From HK1 sp965202875 (GTDB taxonomy: Bacteria; Pseudomonadota; Gammaproteobacteria; HK1), in contig OZ241870.1 in the NCBI GenBank assembly GCA_965202875.1, forward strand, positions 5,270,001 to 5,334,000: DNA of 64,000 nt, read 5' to 3'. Positions within the stretch are counted from its first letter, which is position 1. Each line of letters opens with the position of its first letter. Shown here in pieces: positions 18,101 to 26,416 of this stretch. The notes under the pieces are model-generated. The model worked only from the letters and a program-made list of their open reading frames with translations, did no database searches and was not told the origin of the DNA. Both the position numbers and the translations under genes were made by a program.

Positions 18101-18120
18101 TCCCCGCGGGCCGATCAGGC
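18095..18120. terminator. Hairpin between convergent genes
   Basis: GCCTGATC (18095-18102) pairs perfectly with GATCAGGC (18113-18120) across a ten-base loop, overlapping the stop codon of the agmatinase-family gene. No T-run follows on either side, so termination efficiency is uncertain. Its position between convergent 3' ends suits a bidirectional terminator. Confidence 0.45.
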
Positions 18121-18143
18121 CCGGCGCCAATGGATCGGGTGGA

Positions 18144-19217
18144 TTATGTCGTGGTCCTCTCGGGCCCGGCGTCCCCACCGCCGTCCAGCAGCTCGCGATA
18201 GAGCGCGTTGAGCGCCGCCGCCTCGTCCTCGATCCGGAACCCTTTCTCGACGCGCCGGCGAGCCGCCGCCGACCATTGCCGCAACGTCTCGGGAGAGGCG
18301 AGGGCGACGTCGACCGCTGCGCGCATCCGCCCCGCGTCGCCGGGCGGGATCAGGCGGCCGGTCGTCCCCTCCACCACCAGCTCGTCGAACGCGCCCGCAG
18401 TCGTCGCGACCACCGGCACGCCGCAGGCCATGGCTTCGAGCGGGGTGAGGCCGAATCCTTCCCAACGCTGCGGAGCCACGAGCAGATCGAGCGCCTGGTA
18501 CCAGCGCGGCATGTCGTCCACCGGCGCTTCCGGCAGGAACAGGAGCCGGTCCTCGAGCCCCGCCCGCGCCACCTTCTCGCGGAGCCCTTGCAGGAACAGG
18601 ACGTGCTTCTCCGTCGCGCGGCCCATCACGAGGGCGGTCACGCCGGGGTGCCGCGGCAGCACGTCGAGCATCGCGTCGACGAACACGTCCGTGCCTTTCT
18701 GGCGCCGGATGCGCCCGTAGCATCCGACCGTCACGCCTTGGGGCAGGCCGAGCGTCTGCCGCAGCGCGCGCCGGTCCGTGTACGGGCGGAACGTATCGGT
18801 GTCGATCCCGTGCAGGATCACGCGCGCCGGCCGCCGCAGATAAGACCCGGACCGGCGGGAGGTGGCGACCACCGCATCCATGCCCGAGATCAGCAGGCGG
18901 GTGTAGCGCGTGTGGACCCGTTGCGAGGCGGAGGTGAAGACGAGCTTGAGGCGCTTCCTCAGTACGTGGCGGAGGATCAGGCCGAGGAGCATCTCCGTGT
19001 TGCGCCGCGCGTGCCAGACGCGGCATGTCCGGCCGGACATCAGGATGGCGGATCGGAGCGGGATGCCGGGCACGTGCGCCGGCAGCCCGGGCCCGGTCGC
19101 GACGATCCCGATCGACCGGGCCTGCGCCGGAAGCAGGCGCACGATCGTTGCGGTGACCCCCGACAGGCGCCGCTTCAGGTTGGGCGCGATGACCTCGATC
19201 TTTTCGGGTGCCAACAA
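18144..19217 (-). CDS. Glycosyltransferase family 4 protein
   Basis: About 357 residues of GT-B fold. The middle shows ARVILHGIDTDTFRPY and VGCYGRIRRQKGTDVFVDA. The C-terminal donor-binding block is RWEGFGLTPLEAMACGVPVV, with the glutamates of the EX7E motif. This is the profile of GT4 (group 1) sugar transferases used for lipopolysaccharide core or exopolysaccharide; the sugar and acceptor are unknown. The start appears to be TTG at 19217, preceded by GAGAGAAG. No other polysaccharide gene is adjacent. Confidence 0.85.
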   Translation of the reverse strand: MLAPEKIEVIAPNLKRRLSGVTATIVRLLPAQARSIGIVATGPGLPAHVPGIPLRSAILMSGRTCRVWHARRNTEMLLGLILRHVLRKRLKLVFTSASQRVHTRYTRLLISGMDAVVATSRRSGSYLRRPARVILHGIDTDTFRPYTDRRALRQTLGLPQGVTVGCYGRIRRQKGTDVFVDAMLDVLPRHPGVTALVMGRATEKHVLFLQGLREKVARAGLEDRLLFLPEAPVDDMPRWYQALDLLVAPQRWEGFGLTPLEAMACGVPVVATTAGAFDELVVEGTTGRLIPPGDAGRMRAAVDVALASPETLRQWSAAARRRVEKGFRIEDEAAALNALYRELLDGGGDAGPERTTT

Positions 19218-19503
19218 CTTCTCTCAATTTGCAAGGTGGGAACGGAGACGCGGGCATCGTACCTGACGCAGACATCACACCGTCCCCCGGCGGCGCCTGC
19301 GTCGGAAGCGGTCACAGGAGCCGCTCAAGGCGCGCACGGCCGTTCTTTGTTCGTCACGCGGGCTGAATCAGGCTGTCGAGGTCGCTTCGGCGAGCACCGG
19401 GAAGCCGTTTCACCGGGGACGGGAACCACTACGATCGGCAACCGAGCACCTTCGCGGACTCTACGGTGAGCAAGGAACGGTCTTGTCATGGCGCGGGCCG
19501 GGC

Positions 19504-19534
19504 TTGACGGATCGTCGAATCGAGCCTCTACTGT
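19504..19534 (+). promoter_or_regulatory. Candidate sigma-70-type promoter before the cysteine synthase gene
   Basis: TTGACG (19504-19509) and TACTGT (19529-19534) are spaced by 19 bases, slightly long for sigma-70. The second box lies four bases before the ATG at 19539. If real, the transcript would be almost leaderless, which fits the lack of a Shine-Dalgarno sequence before that ATG. Confidence 0.3.
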
Positions 19535-19538
19535 ATCC

Positions 19539-20450
19539 ATGCGCTTCGACAATGTTCTCACCGCCGTCGGCCGCACCCCGGTGGTGCGGCTGAACAGGAT
19601 CCACGACACCCTCGCGGGCGCGCTGTGGGTGAAGCTTGAGAGCTTCAATCCGGGCGGGTCGGTCAAGGATCGCCCGGCGCTCAACATGATCGAAGACGCG
19701 GAACGACGCGCCGTGCTCGCGCCGGGTGCGACGATCGTCGAGCCGACCTCGGGCAACACCGGGATCGGCTTGGCGATGGTCGCGGCGGTAAAGGGTTACA
19801 GGGCGGTGTTCGTAATGGCCGAGGACATGAGCGAAGAGCGCAAGCGCATCCTCGCGGCCTACGGCGCCGAGCTCGTCCTCACGCCGGCCGACAAGGGAAC
19901 GGTGGGCGCGATCGAGGAAGCGCGCCGGCTGGAGAAGGAGAAGGGCTGGTTCTTCGTCGGCCAGCACTACAACCCCGCGAACCCGGAGTCGCACCGGCGT
20001 ACCGCCGACGAGATCTTCGACGACTTCGGTGCCGATCTGGACGTGCTCGTCTGCACCACCGGTACCGGCGGGACGATCTCGGGACTCTCGAAACACCTCC
20101 GCGACCGCATCCCGGGGCTTTGGATCGTCGCCACCGAGCCGGCCGACTCCCCGATCCTCTCGAAGGGTATCGCCTGCAAACACAAAATCATGGGGACCGC
20201 GCCGGGATTCATCCCCGACACCCTGGACACCCGGAGCTACGACGAGATCGTGCCGATCACCACCGAGGCCGCCTACGAGACGGCGCGCTTTCTCGCCGGG
20301 AAGGAAGGCATCTTCGCCGGTATCTCCTGCGGGGCGGCGGTCGCCGGCATGCTCGCGGTTGCGCGGCGCGAGGCATCGCGAGGCAAGACACTGCTTGCGA
20401 TCCTGCCCGACACCGGCGAGCGCTACCTGAGTACGGATCTCTGGAGTTGA
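19539..20450 (+). CDS. cysK: Cysteine synthase A (O-acetylserine sulfhydrylase)
   Basis: A 303-residue PLP enzyme that makes cysteine from O-acetylserine and sulfide. The PLP lysine lies in NPGGSVKDRPAL (about residue 43), the substrate loop TSGNTG is near residue 71, the phosphate-binding loop is TGTGGTISG, and the C-terminal LPDTGERYLST is typical of CysK. An alternative in-frame ATG at 19488 would add 17 residues and has AAGGA about ten bases upstream. I prefer 19539 because family members begin at this point (RFDNVL), but the upstream start is possible. The gene is monocistronic. Confidence 0.9.
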   Translation: MRFDNVLTAVGRTPVVRLNRIHDTLAGALWVKLESFNPGGSVKDRPALNMIEDAERRAVLAPGATIVEPTSGNTGIGLAMVAAVKGYRAVFVMAEDMSEERKRILAAYGAELVLTPADKGTVGAIEEARRLEKEKGWFFVGQHYNPANPESHRRTADEIFDDFGADLDVLVCTTGTGGTISGLSKHLRDRIPGLWIVATEPADSPILSKGIACKHKIMGTAPGFIPDTLDTRSYDEIVPITTEAAYETARFLAGKEGIFAGISCGAAVAGMLAVARREASRGKTLLAILPDTGERYLSTDLWS

Positions 20451-20622
20451 CGGCTGGCCTGGGTATTCGGACGTCCGAAGGAGTGAGGCGCTATCGCGCA
20501 GGACCCTGCCCGCGAGAAGCCCGGCGCCGGAGAGCGCTCCCTGGGCATCGGCCTCCAAAGTGGATGGAGGATGCGCGGACCGATGCTCGGAGCGGTTTCA
20601 CGACCGGCGTCCACCGCTGCTT

Positions 20623-21015
20623 TCAGCGCCGGAACCGTCCCTCCCGATCTTCCGCGTCGTAGAAGGTCGGCGTCGAGGCGGGGATGCCCTCGACCGGTGT
20701 CTTCAGGGCGTCGAGGTTCAGGGTCGCGAAGCCTCCGCCGGGGCCGGATGCGGATGCGCCGATGTACACACCGTATCCGCGGCACACCGGAAACTCGGCC
20801 ATGCGCAATCCGAACCGGTAGTGCCGCAGGGCGTCACGATCGGCCACCGAGAACGCTACCGTCCCGGCCGGATCGCTGGTGCAGCGGGTCGCATGGCGGC
20901 GGCAGAACGAGAATTGGCAGGACCGCACCGGCCACTGCGATGGAGCGAGCGCGGTGCGATACGTCCAGCCGATCGCCCCGCGGTGGCAGCTTCCTTCCCA
21001 TGCTTCGTGGTGCAT
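20623..21015 (-). CDS. GFA/CENP-V-family protein with degraded zinc ligands
   Basis: A 130-residue protein of the fold of glutathione-dependent formaldehyde-activating enzyme (GFA). The scaffold is recognisable: EGSCHRGAIGWTYR, CQFSFCRRHATRC, VADRDALRHYRFGLR and CRGYGVYIGA. The usual zinc cysteines are partly replaced: CxC has become CxR, the CxCxxC block has lost its middle cysteine, and the CxxCG block has Tyr in place of Cys. The enzyme is therefore unlikely to bind both zinc ions normally; it may be decaying or have a changed role. The ATG at 21015 has GGAG about nine bases upstream. A second GFA domain with all ligands is present at 23.9 kb. Confidence 0.75.
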   Translation of the reverse strand: MHHEAWEGSCHRGAIGWTYRTALAPSQWPVRSCQFSFCRRHATRCTSDPAGTVAFSVADRDALRHYRFGLRMAEFPVCRGYGVYIGASASGPGGGFATLNLDALKTPVEGIPASTPTFYDAEDREGRFRR

Positions 21016-21198
21016 GGTGTGCTCCGCGACCGAGACGTCTAGCCCTTGATCCGTTGTCCGCGGGACCGTGATGCCGCCGGCGGGGAAACCTCTTCGCGAA
21101 TGCACCTGCCGGTCGCGAACGCGGTATCCTCGTGTCCGGGATGGCCGCGTCCGCCAAGGTGCGGCCCCTCTTGGCACATTATCGAAGGTCGGAATGCC

Positions 21199-21666
21199 AT
21201 GAACCGCAACGATTCCGCCCCCAAGGCTCGGGCCGTCGGCATCAACCACGTCGCTCTCGAAGTCGGCGACATCGACAAGGCGCTCGACTTCTACGGCCGC
21301 TTTCTGGAGTTCGAGATCCGGAGCCGCAACGAAAACGCCGCCTTCGTCTACTTCGGCGATCAGTTCATCAACTTCTCCAGGGGCCGTTCCCAGGGGCCGG
21401 ACGACAACCGGCACTTCGGCATCGCGGTCGACGACAAGGAACGGGTGCGCAGCGCCCTGGTCGAGATGGGGGTGGAGCTTCTCGGCGGAAGGTTCCTCGA
21501 CTTCCTCGACCCGTGGGGCAACCGGGTCGAGATCACGACCTACACCAACATCCAGTTCACCAAGGCCGACCATGTCCTGCGCGGCATGGGGCTCGAACAT
21601 CTCGGGAAGACGGATCAGGCCATCGAAGAGCTCCGGAAGAAGGGCATGGCACCGCCCTCGGAGTGA
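21199..21666 (+). CDS. VOC family protein (glyoxalase/dioxygenase fold)
   Basis: A 155-residue single VOC domain. Candidate metal ligands are the histidine in GINHVALEVGD, the histidine in NRHFGIAVDD and the glutamate in GNRVEITTY, the usual H/H/E arrangement. The C-terminal tail TDQAIEELRKKGM is an extra helix common in this subfamily. The reaction cannot be assigned. ATG at 21199, with AAGGTCGGA upstream. The frame is open to 21046, but similarity begins only after this ATG. Confidence 0.85.
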   Translation: MNRNDSAPKARAVGINHVALEVGDIDKALDFYGRFLEFEIRSRNENAAFVYFGDQFINFSRGRSQGPDDNRHFGIAVDDKERVRSALVEMGVELLGGRFLDFLDPWGNRVEITTYTNIQFTKADHVLRGMGLEHLGKTDQAIEELRKKGMAPPSE

Positions 21667-21770
21667 ATCCGCTCACGGCGGCCGTTCCGGCGCCCTACCG
21701 CCGCGGGCGTGTGATGACGCGGACGGCGCGCCGCCGATCCCGGCCCTCTTCAGGATGTCCCGGGGAGGTC

Positions 21771-22424
21771 TCAGAACGTCGGGTGCATCGCGAGGGCGAT
21801 CGACGCCTGGATGTCCCAGACCGCCTTCGAGACCGCTTGGCCGATCAGGTCCAGCTTGCGCACCTGGTCGATGCGTTCGGACGCCCGATCCAGCTCCTTC
21901 CCGGAGAGCATCTCCCTGAAGATGCCGCAGGCGTCCGCGAGACAGATGATGACGACGTCGCGCGGGTCCGGGATCTCGTCGCCGAACAACACCTCCATGA
22001 TCCGCAGCTTCACCTCCCGCTCGGCCTTGCCGTCGACGATCGGGTAGCGCCGCGAGCGGAACACCCACAGGAATCGGTCGTCCTGGCGCCGCAGGATGCC
22101 GCGCTCGACGAGGCGGGCGAGCGCGAGCTCGCGGATTTCCTCGGCGCTCTCGGCGATGTGTTCGACCCAGCGACGGGACTCGTACGTTCTCGTCTCCCGC
22201 GCGATCAGGGCAAGCGTCGGATCGAGCAGGCTGTCCCCGATGGGGGTCGGATCGAGGAGTATGAGTTTTTCCAGGTCGCTGTCGATCTTGTCCTCCAACG
22301 CCAGATCCATCAGCACCGCCCCGGCGTAGGTGCACTGCATCGACCAGCCGGGCACGCTCACGAACTCCCCGTCCTCGTCGCCGAGCATGAGAAGGGTGAT
22401 CTCTTCAGCAAAGCGCAACCGCAT
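21771..22424 (-). CDS. GPP34 (GOLPH3/VPS74-like) domain protein
   Basis: A 217-residue protein beginning RFAEEITLLMLGDEDGEF, the hallmark N-terminus of the GPP34 family. It continues with TYAGAVLMDLALEDKID and a long helical C-terminal half. In eukaryotes GOLPH3/Vps74 binds phosphoinositide and retains glycosyltransferases in the Golgi; bacterial homologues are best known in actinobacteria and their job is unknown. The ATG at 22424 is divergent from the MFS gene, with about 250 bases between them that may hold both promoters. A glycosyltransferase is encoded 2.5 kb away, but no link is shown. Confidence 0.85.
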   Translation of the reverse strand: MRLRFAEEITLLMLGDEDGEFVSVPGWSMQCTYAGAVLMDLALEDKIDSDLEKLILLDPTPIGDSLLDPTLALIARETRTYESRRWVEHIAESAEEIRELALARLVERGILRRQDDRFLWVFRSRRYPIVDGKAEREVKLRIMEVLFGDEIPDPRDVVIICLADACGIFREMLSGKELDRASERIDQVRKLDLIGQAVSKAVWDIQASIALAMHPTF

Positions 22425-22672
22425 GTCTCCGCCCTCCTTCGAATCACGAACGGGTCCCGGCGTCCCATGCCTTCCCTGACGCTGCCGTCCCCGATTGTAC
22501 CCATATCCAATCCCGACCTTCTATACATGATCGAAAGACGATCGGCGATGCGCAGCAGAGCCGGCCGGCGGCATCGGGACGTGCGGTCCAGGTCGGGCTG
22601 CCCCGGAGCAGGCGGTCTCGTCTTCGGAACAGCCGGGCAGCAGCGCGAACGCCCGGGGAAAAGATCTCCGCC

Positions 22673-24358
22673 ATGGTGACGTCGAGACCGCTGTCTACGC
22701 CGAGCGCGCGCCGGCGGCAGCTCGCCGTCGCCACCGTCGCGCTCGCGGTGGCGAGCTTCTGCCACGGGCTCACGATGCCCCTGCTCTCGCTGGTGCTCAA
22801 CCGTCAGGGTGTGGACGAGACCCTCATCGGGCTCAACACCGGCGTCTACTTCATCGCGATCTTCGCCGTCGCTCCCTTCGCTTCCCGGCTGATGCGTACC
22901 CGTGGTCCCGCCCTGCTGATGCTCGCGTCGATACTCGCGATGACGGCGCTGTTCATCCTGCTCCGGGTCTTTCCCAACGTATGGCTCTGGTTCCCGCTGC
23001 GCTTCGGGCTCGGCGTGGCGGCGAGTTTCCTGTGGATCGCCGGCGAGGCGTGGGTGAACCATGCGGTGGACGAAGCGCACCGGGGTCGCGTCATCGCGAT
23101 CTTCGGCGTCGTGGTTTCCGCCGGATTCGCGCTCGGCCCGGCGATCCTCTCGTGGACCGGCGCCGAAGGCTGGGCGCCGTTCCTGGTCACCTCCAGCCTG
23201 CTGCTGGCTGCTGCGGCGGTGCTCGCCTCCGCCCTCGGTTCGGCGCCGAGGCTCAGGGGAAAGACCTCCGGGCCGCTCGCGCGCTACGTGCTGCTCGCGC
23301 CGGTGGCGATGTTCGGGTACTTCGCGTTCGCCGCCGGGGACGCGGTGCTGCTGACCTTCCTTCCGATCTACGCGGTGGAGATCGGGCGTGCGGAGGCCGA
23401 CGCGGTGCGGCTGCTGACCGTGCTCGCGATCGGCAGCATGGCGTTGCAGTATCCGATCGGATGGCTCGCGGACCGCATTGACAACCGCGCGCTCGTCGCC
23501 GCCGTCGCGCTTGCGTTGCTCGCGGGCTCGGCGGCGCTTCCGTGGGTGCTCCCGCACGCCGTATCCGCCGTCGTGTTCATGTTCTTCTACGGCGGCGCCC
23601 TCGGCGCGCTCTACACGCTTTCCCTGGTGTTGCTCGGCCGGCAGTTCAAGGGCGCGGACCTGGGCGCCGCGTCGGCGATGCTCAGCGTCATGTTCTGTAT
23701 CGGCGCGTTCATCTGGCCCCCGCTCGGCGGCGCGATCATGGAGCGGATCGGAGAACGCGCGATGCCCGTCTCGCTCGTCATTGCCTACGCATCGTTTCTG
23801 CCGATCGTGCTCGTGGCATGGTTGCGGGGCGTCGCTCCGCGGGTGCGGGTGTACACTCCCTGCTGCTACCGGAAAGAGGAGAAAAACAGGACCATGTCCG
23901 TATCACCGGAACAGGAAGGAGGCTGCCAGTGCGGCGCCATCCGCTACCGGTTGCTGCGCGCGCCGGTGGCGCTCTACGTCTGTCACTGTCGGGACTGCCA
24001 GAAGCAGGCGTCGAGCGCGTTCGGAATGTCGATGTGGGTGGAGCGCGACGCGATTGAGTTCCGCGGCGCGGAACCGCGCATCTACCACACCCGCGGCGGC
24101 TCGGGCCGTCCGAAGCACTGTGCATTCTGCGGCGAATGCGGCACGAGGCTCTACCACGCGGGCGGAGACGAACGCGATGTGCTCAGCGTCAAGGCGGGGT
24201 CGCTGGACGACACCTCGGGCCTGGCGCCGACGTGCCATCTCTGGACGAAGAGCGCACAGCCGTGGACGGCGCCGGTGCGCGAGGGCGCCGTCTGCTACGA
24301 GGCAGAGCCCGACGGCGACGAGGTGATACGCGCGCAGTGGCGCGACAGGTGCATGTGA
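22673..24358 (+). CDS. MFS transporter fused to a C-terminal GFA/CENP-V domain
   Basis: One uninterrupted frame of 561 residues. Residues 1 to about 400 form a 12-helix major facilitator of the YcaD/unknown-substrate type, with LADRIDNR as the inter-helix signature. Residues about 408-561 are a complete GFA-fold domain: GGCQCGAIRYRLL, CHCRDCQKQASSAFG and CAFCGECGTRLYHAG keep all zinc cysteines. At the join, AGGAG is followed by ATG at 23894, exactly where a free GFA protein would begin. The fusion therefore looks like the loss of the transporter's stop codon next to a GFA gene. Both a fusion product and an independently initiated 154-residue GFA protein are possible. Confidence 0.8.
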   Translation: MVTSRPLSTPSARRRQLAVATVALAVASFCHGLTMPLLSLVLNRQGVDETLIGLNTGVYFIAIFAVAPFASRLMRTRGPALLMLASILAMTALFILLRVFPNVWLWFPLRFGLGVAASFLWIAGEAWVNHAVDEAHRGRVIAIFGVVVSAGFALGPAILSWTGAEGWAPFLVTSSLLLAAAAVLASALGSAPRLRGKTSGPLARYVLLAPVAMFGYFAFAAGDAVLLTFLPIYAVEIGRAEADAVRLLTVLAIGSMALQYPIGWLADRIDNRALVAAVALALLAGSAALPWVLPHAVSAVVFMFFYGGALGALYTLSLVLLGRQFKGADLGAASAMLSVMFCIGAFIWPPLGGAIMERIGERAMPVSLVIAYASFLPIVLVAWLRGVAPRVRVYTPCCYRKEEKNRTMSVSPEQEGGCQCGAIRYRLLRAPVALYVCHCRDCQKQASSAFGMSMWVERDAIEFRGAEPRIYHTRGGSGRPKHCAFCGECGTRLYHAGGDERDVLSVKAGSLDDTSGLAPTCHLWTKSAQPWTAPVREGAVCYEAEPDGDEVIRAQWRDRCM

Positions 24359-24422
24359 CCGATCTCCGCCGGACGGACAGACGACAACCCGGCCCCCCGC
24401 GCCGCCTTCCTTGCACGGAGCG

Positions 24423-24489
24423 GCCTCTCCCGTCCCGGAGAGAGGCGTCGTCTCCGCCAGCCGCGACATGCCCGCGTTGACGCGGGCAT
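24423..24489. terminator. Two hairpins between convergent genes
   Basis: GCCTCTC/GAGAGGC (24423-24446) is followed by the near-perfect palindrome ATGCCCGCGT-TG-ACGCGGGCAT (24468-24489). They lie between the 3' ends of the MFS-GFA gene and the isocitrate lyase gene, so they probably terminate transcription from one or both sides. There is no strong T-run. Confidence 0.45.
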
Positions 24490-24557
24490 TCAGGTCCGCT
24501 CCGGACGATGGTCGGTCGGCCGCGCCCCACGATGCCGAAGGGCGCGACCGCAATCCA

Positions 24558-25865
24558 TCAGGCGACGGCGCGCTGCTCTTCGGCTGGGACCTCGAACTGC
24601 TCCTCCTCGGTTGAGCCGGAGAGGGCGGTGATCGAGCTCTTGCCGCCGGTCACCACCTCGGTGACCGCGTCGAAGTAGCCGGCGCCGACCTCCCGCTGGT
24701 GCTTGTGGGCGGTGTAGCCGAGCGGCTCGGCGGCGAACTCCGCGTCCTGCAGCTCCACGTAGGCGCTCATCCCGCGGCCGTGATAGCCGTGCGCGAGACT
24801 GAACATGCCCTGGTTGACGGCGTGGAAGCCGGCCAGTGTGATGAACTGGAAGCGGTAGCCCATCTCCGCCAGGGACTCCTGGAACTTCGCGATGGTGGCG
24901 TCGTCGAGGTTCGCCCGCCAGTTGAACGACGGCGAGCAGTTGTAGGCGAGCCGCTGGCCCGGGAAACGCTCCCGGATCGCCTGGGCGAACTCGCGCGCCT
25001 CGCCGAGGTCCGGCTTCGCCGTCTCGCACCACACCAGGTCCGCGTAGGGCGCGTACGCGAGCCCGCGCGAGATCGCCTGCTCCATCCCGCACTTCACTTC
25101 GTAGAACCCTTCCACCGTCTGCCTGCCGGTGACGAAGGGCTGGTCGGCGGGGTCGACGTCGCTGGTGAGCAGCTTCGCGCCGAGCGCGTCGGTGCGGGCC
25201 ATGAGCAGGGTGGGCACCCCGCAGACGTCGGCCGCGAGGCGCGCGGCGGCGAGCTTCTGCACCGCCTCCCGGGTCGGCACCAGCACCTTGCCGCCCATGT
25301 GCCCGCACTTCTTCGCCGAGGAGAGCTGGTCCTCGAAGTGCACGCCGGCCGCGCCCGCGTCGATCATGTCCTTCATCAACTCGAAGGCGTTCAGCACCCC
25401 GCCGAAGCCGGACTCCGCGTCGGCGACCACGGGCAGGAACCAGTCGATCGAGTCGTCGCCCTCCGCGTGGTGGATCTGGTCGGCCCGCGCCAGCGCGGCG
25501 TTGATCGCCCGGAGCAGGTCGGGCGCGCTGTCGGCGGGGTACAGGCTCTGGTCGGGATACATCTGGCCCGCGCCGTTGGCGTCCGCCGCCACCTGCCAGC
25601 CGGAGAGGTAGATGGCCTGCAGCCCCGCCTTGGCCATCTGCACCGCCTGGTTGCCGGTGAGCGCGCCGAGGGTGCGTACGAACGGCCGGGTGTCGAGGGC
25701 GTTCCACAGCCGCTCCGCGCCCCGGCGAGCCAGGGTGTGTTCGATCCATACCGAGCCGCGCAGCCTGACGACGTCCGCGGCCGAATAGCCGCGCTCGATG
25801 CCTCGCCAGCGGGGGTCTTCCCGCCACTGCTTCTCAAGGGTCGCTGTCTCTCGTTCCCGGCTCAT
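24558..25865 (-). CDS. aceA: Isocitrate lyase
   Basis: A 435-residue enzyme that splits isocitrate to glyoxylate and succinate, the first step of the glyoxylate shunt for growth on acetate or fatty acids. The catalytic signature KKCGHMGGK is at about residues 183-191, the magnesium-binding region VVADAESGFGG is intact, and NCSPSFNW and FQFITLAGFH match the active-site lid strands. Length agrees with the short bacterial form (AceA, about 430 residues). I took the ATG at 25865 rather than 25919 since MSRERETATLEKQW begins the homologous region. No malate synthase gene is adjacent. The upstream region contains paired TTGACA boxes. Confidence 0.95.
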   Translation of the reverse strand: MSRERETATLEKQWREDPRWRGIERGYSAADVVRLRGSVWIEHTLARRGAERLWNALDTRPFVRTLGALTGNQAVQMAKAGLQAIYLSGWQVAADANGAGQMYPDQSLYPADSAPDLLRAINAALARADQIHHAEGDDSIDWFLPVVADAESGFGGVLNAFELMKDMIDAGAAGVHFEDQLSSAKKCGHMGGKVLVPTREAVQKLAAARLAADVCGVPTLLMARTDALGAKLLTSDVDPADQPFVTGRQTVEGFYEVKCGMEQAISRGLAYAPYADLVWCETAKPDLGEAREFAQAIRERFPGQRLAYNCSPSFNWRANLDDATIAKFQESLAEMGYRFQFITLAGFHAVNQGMFSLAHGYHGRGMSAYVELQDAEFAAEPLGYTAHKHQREVGAGYFDAVTEVVTGGKSSITALSGSTEEEQFEVPAEEQRAVA

Positions 25866-26416
25866 GGCTGTTCTCCGTCGGTGGGGGTTCGGATGGTGTC
25901 TCTGGGCGTCGTCTCCCAAACGTCGCGTTGCCTGATTACTGGAAACGAACGCCCATCATTTGGCAAGCCAATCCATTCAATGTCAATTATTGTTTTTGTC
26001 AATCCTCAGACATCTCTCCGGCGACAGACCTCCGAATCCCGGAGACTCCGCGCGACTGCCGTCCCGGCGGGCGCACACCCCTAGCCGGGACCCTGCCGAG
26101 ACCGTTTGTCATCGGGACGCCGACGTCATCCGGGATTTGAAGGAGCACACCGGACGAGTCGAGCCGTCCGGCGGCAATTGCACGAACCAGGGAACGACCG
26201 GCGTGGGTGGCGCATGTCGTTGCGCCGGGATCCGCGAGGCTTGGCCGGCAGGAAACGACCGCCGCAAGACGGGGGCGGCGGGATGTGGAGCCGCCTGCCG
26301 GCCGGGGCGGCCGGATGTGAGACACTTGACTCCGCGCCGGAGCCTGCCCCATGTTCGACCCTCGCCGCGGCGGGCGCATCCGGCGGCTCTCCCCGAAAAT
26401 CCGAGGAACGACGACA
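25866..26416. other. Long intergenic region with divergent promoters expected
   Basis: About 550 bases between the divergent isocitrate lyase and aldehyde dehydrogenase genes. The part at 25955-26010 is much more AT-rich than its surroundings and holds the TTGACA pair. No coding frame with recognisable similarity was found. Confidence 0.5.
25981..26002 (-). promoter_or_regulatory. Direct TTGACA boxes upstream of aceA
   Basis: On the minus strand TTGACA occurs twice (complement of 25997-26002 and 25981-25986), starting 16 bases apart in an AT-rich patch. Either could be a -35 element for aceA, and the repetition could also be an operator. The distance to the aceA ATG is about 115 bases. No regulator gene is nearby to support an operator reading. 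Confidence 0.3.
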
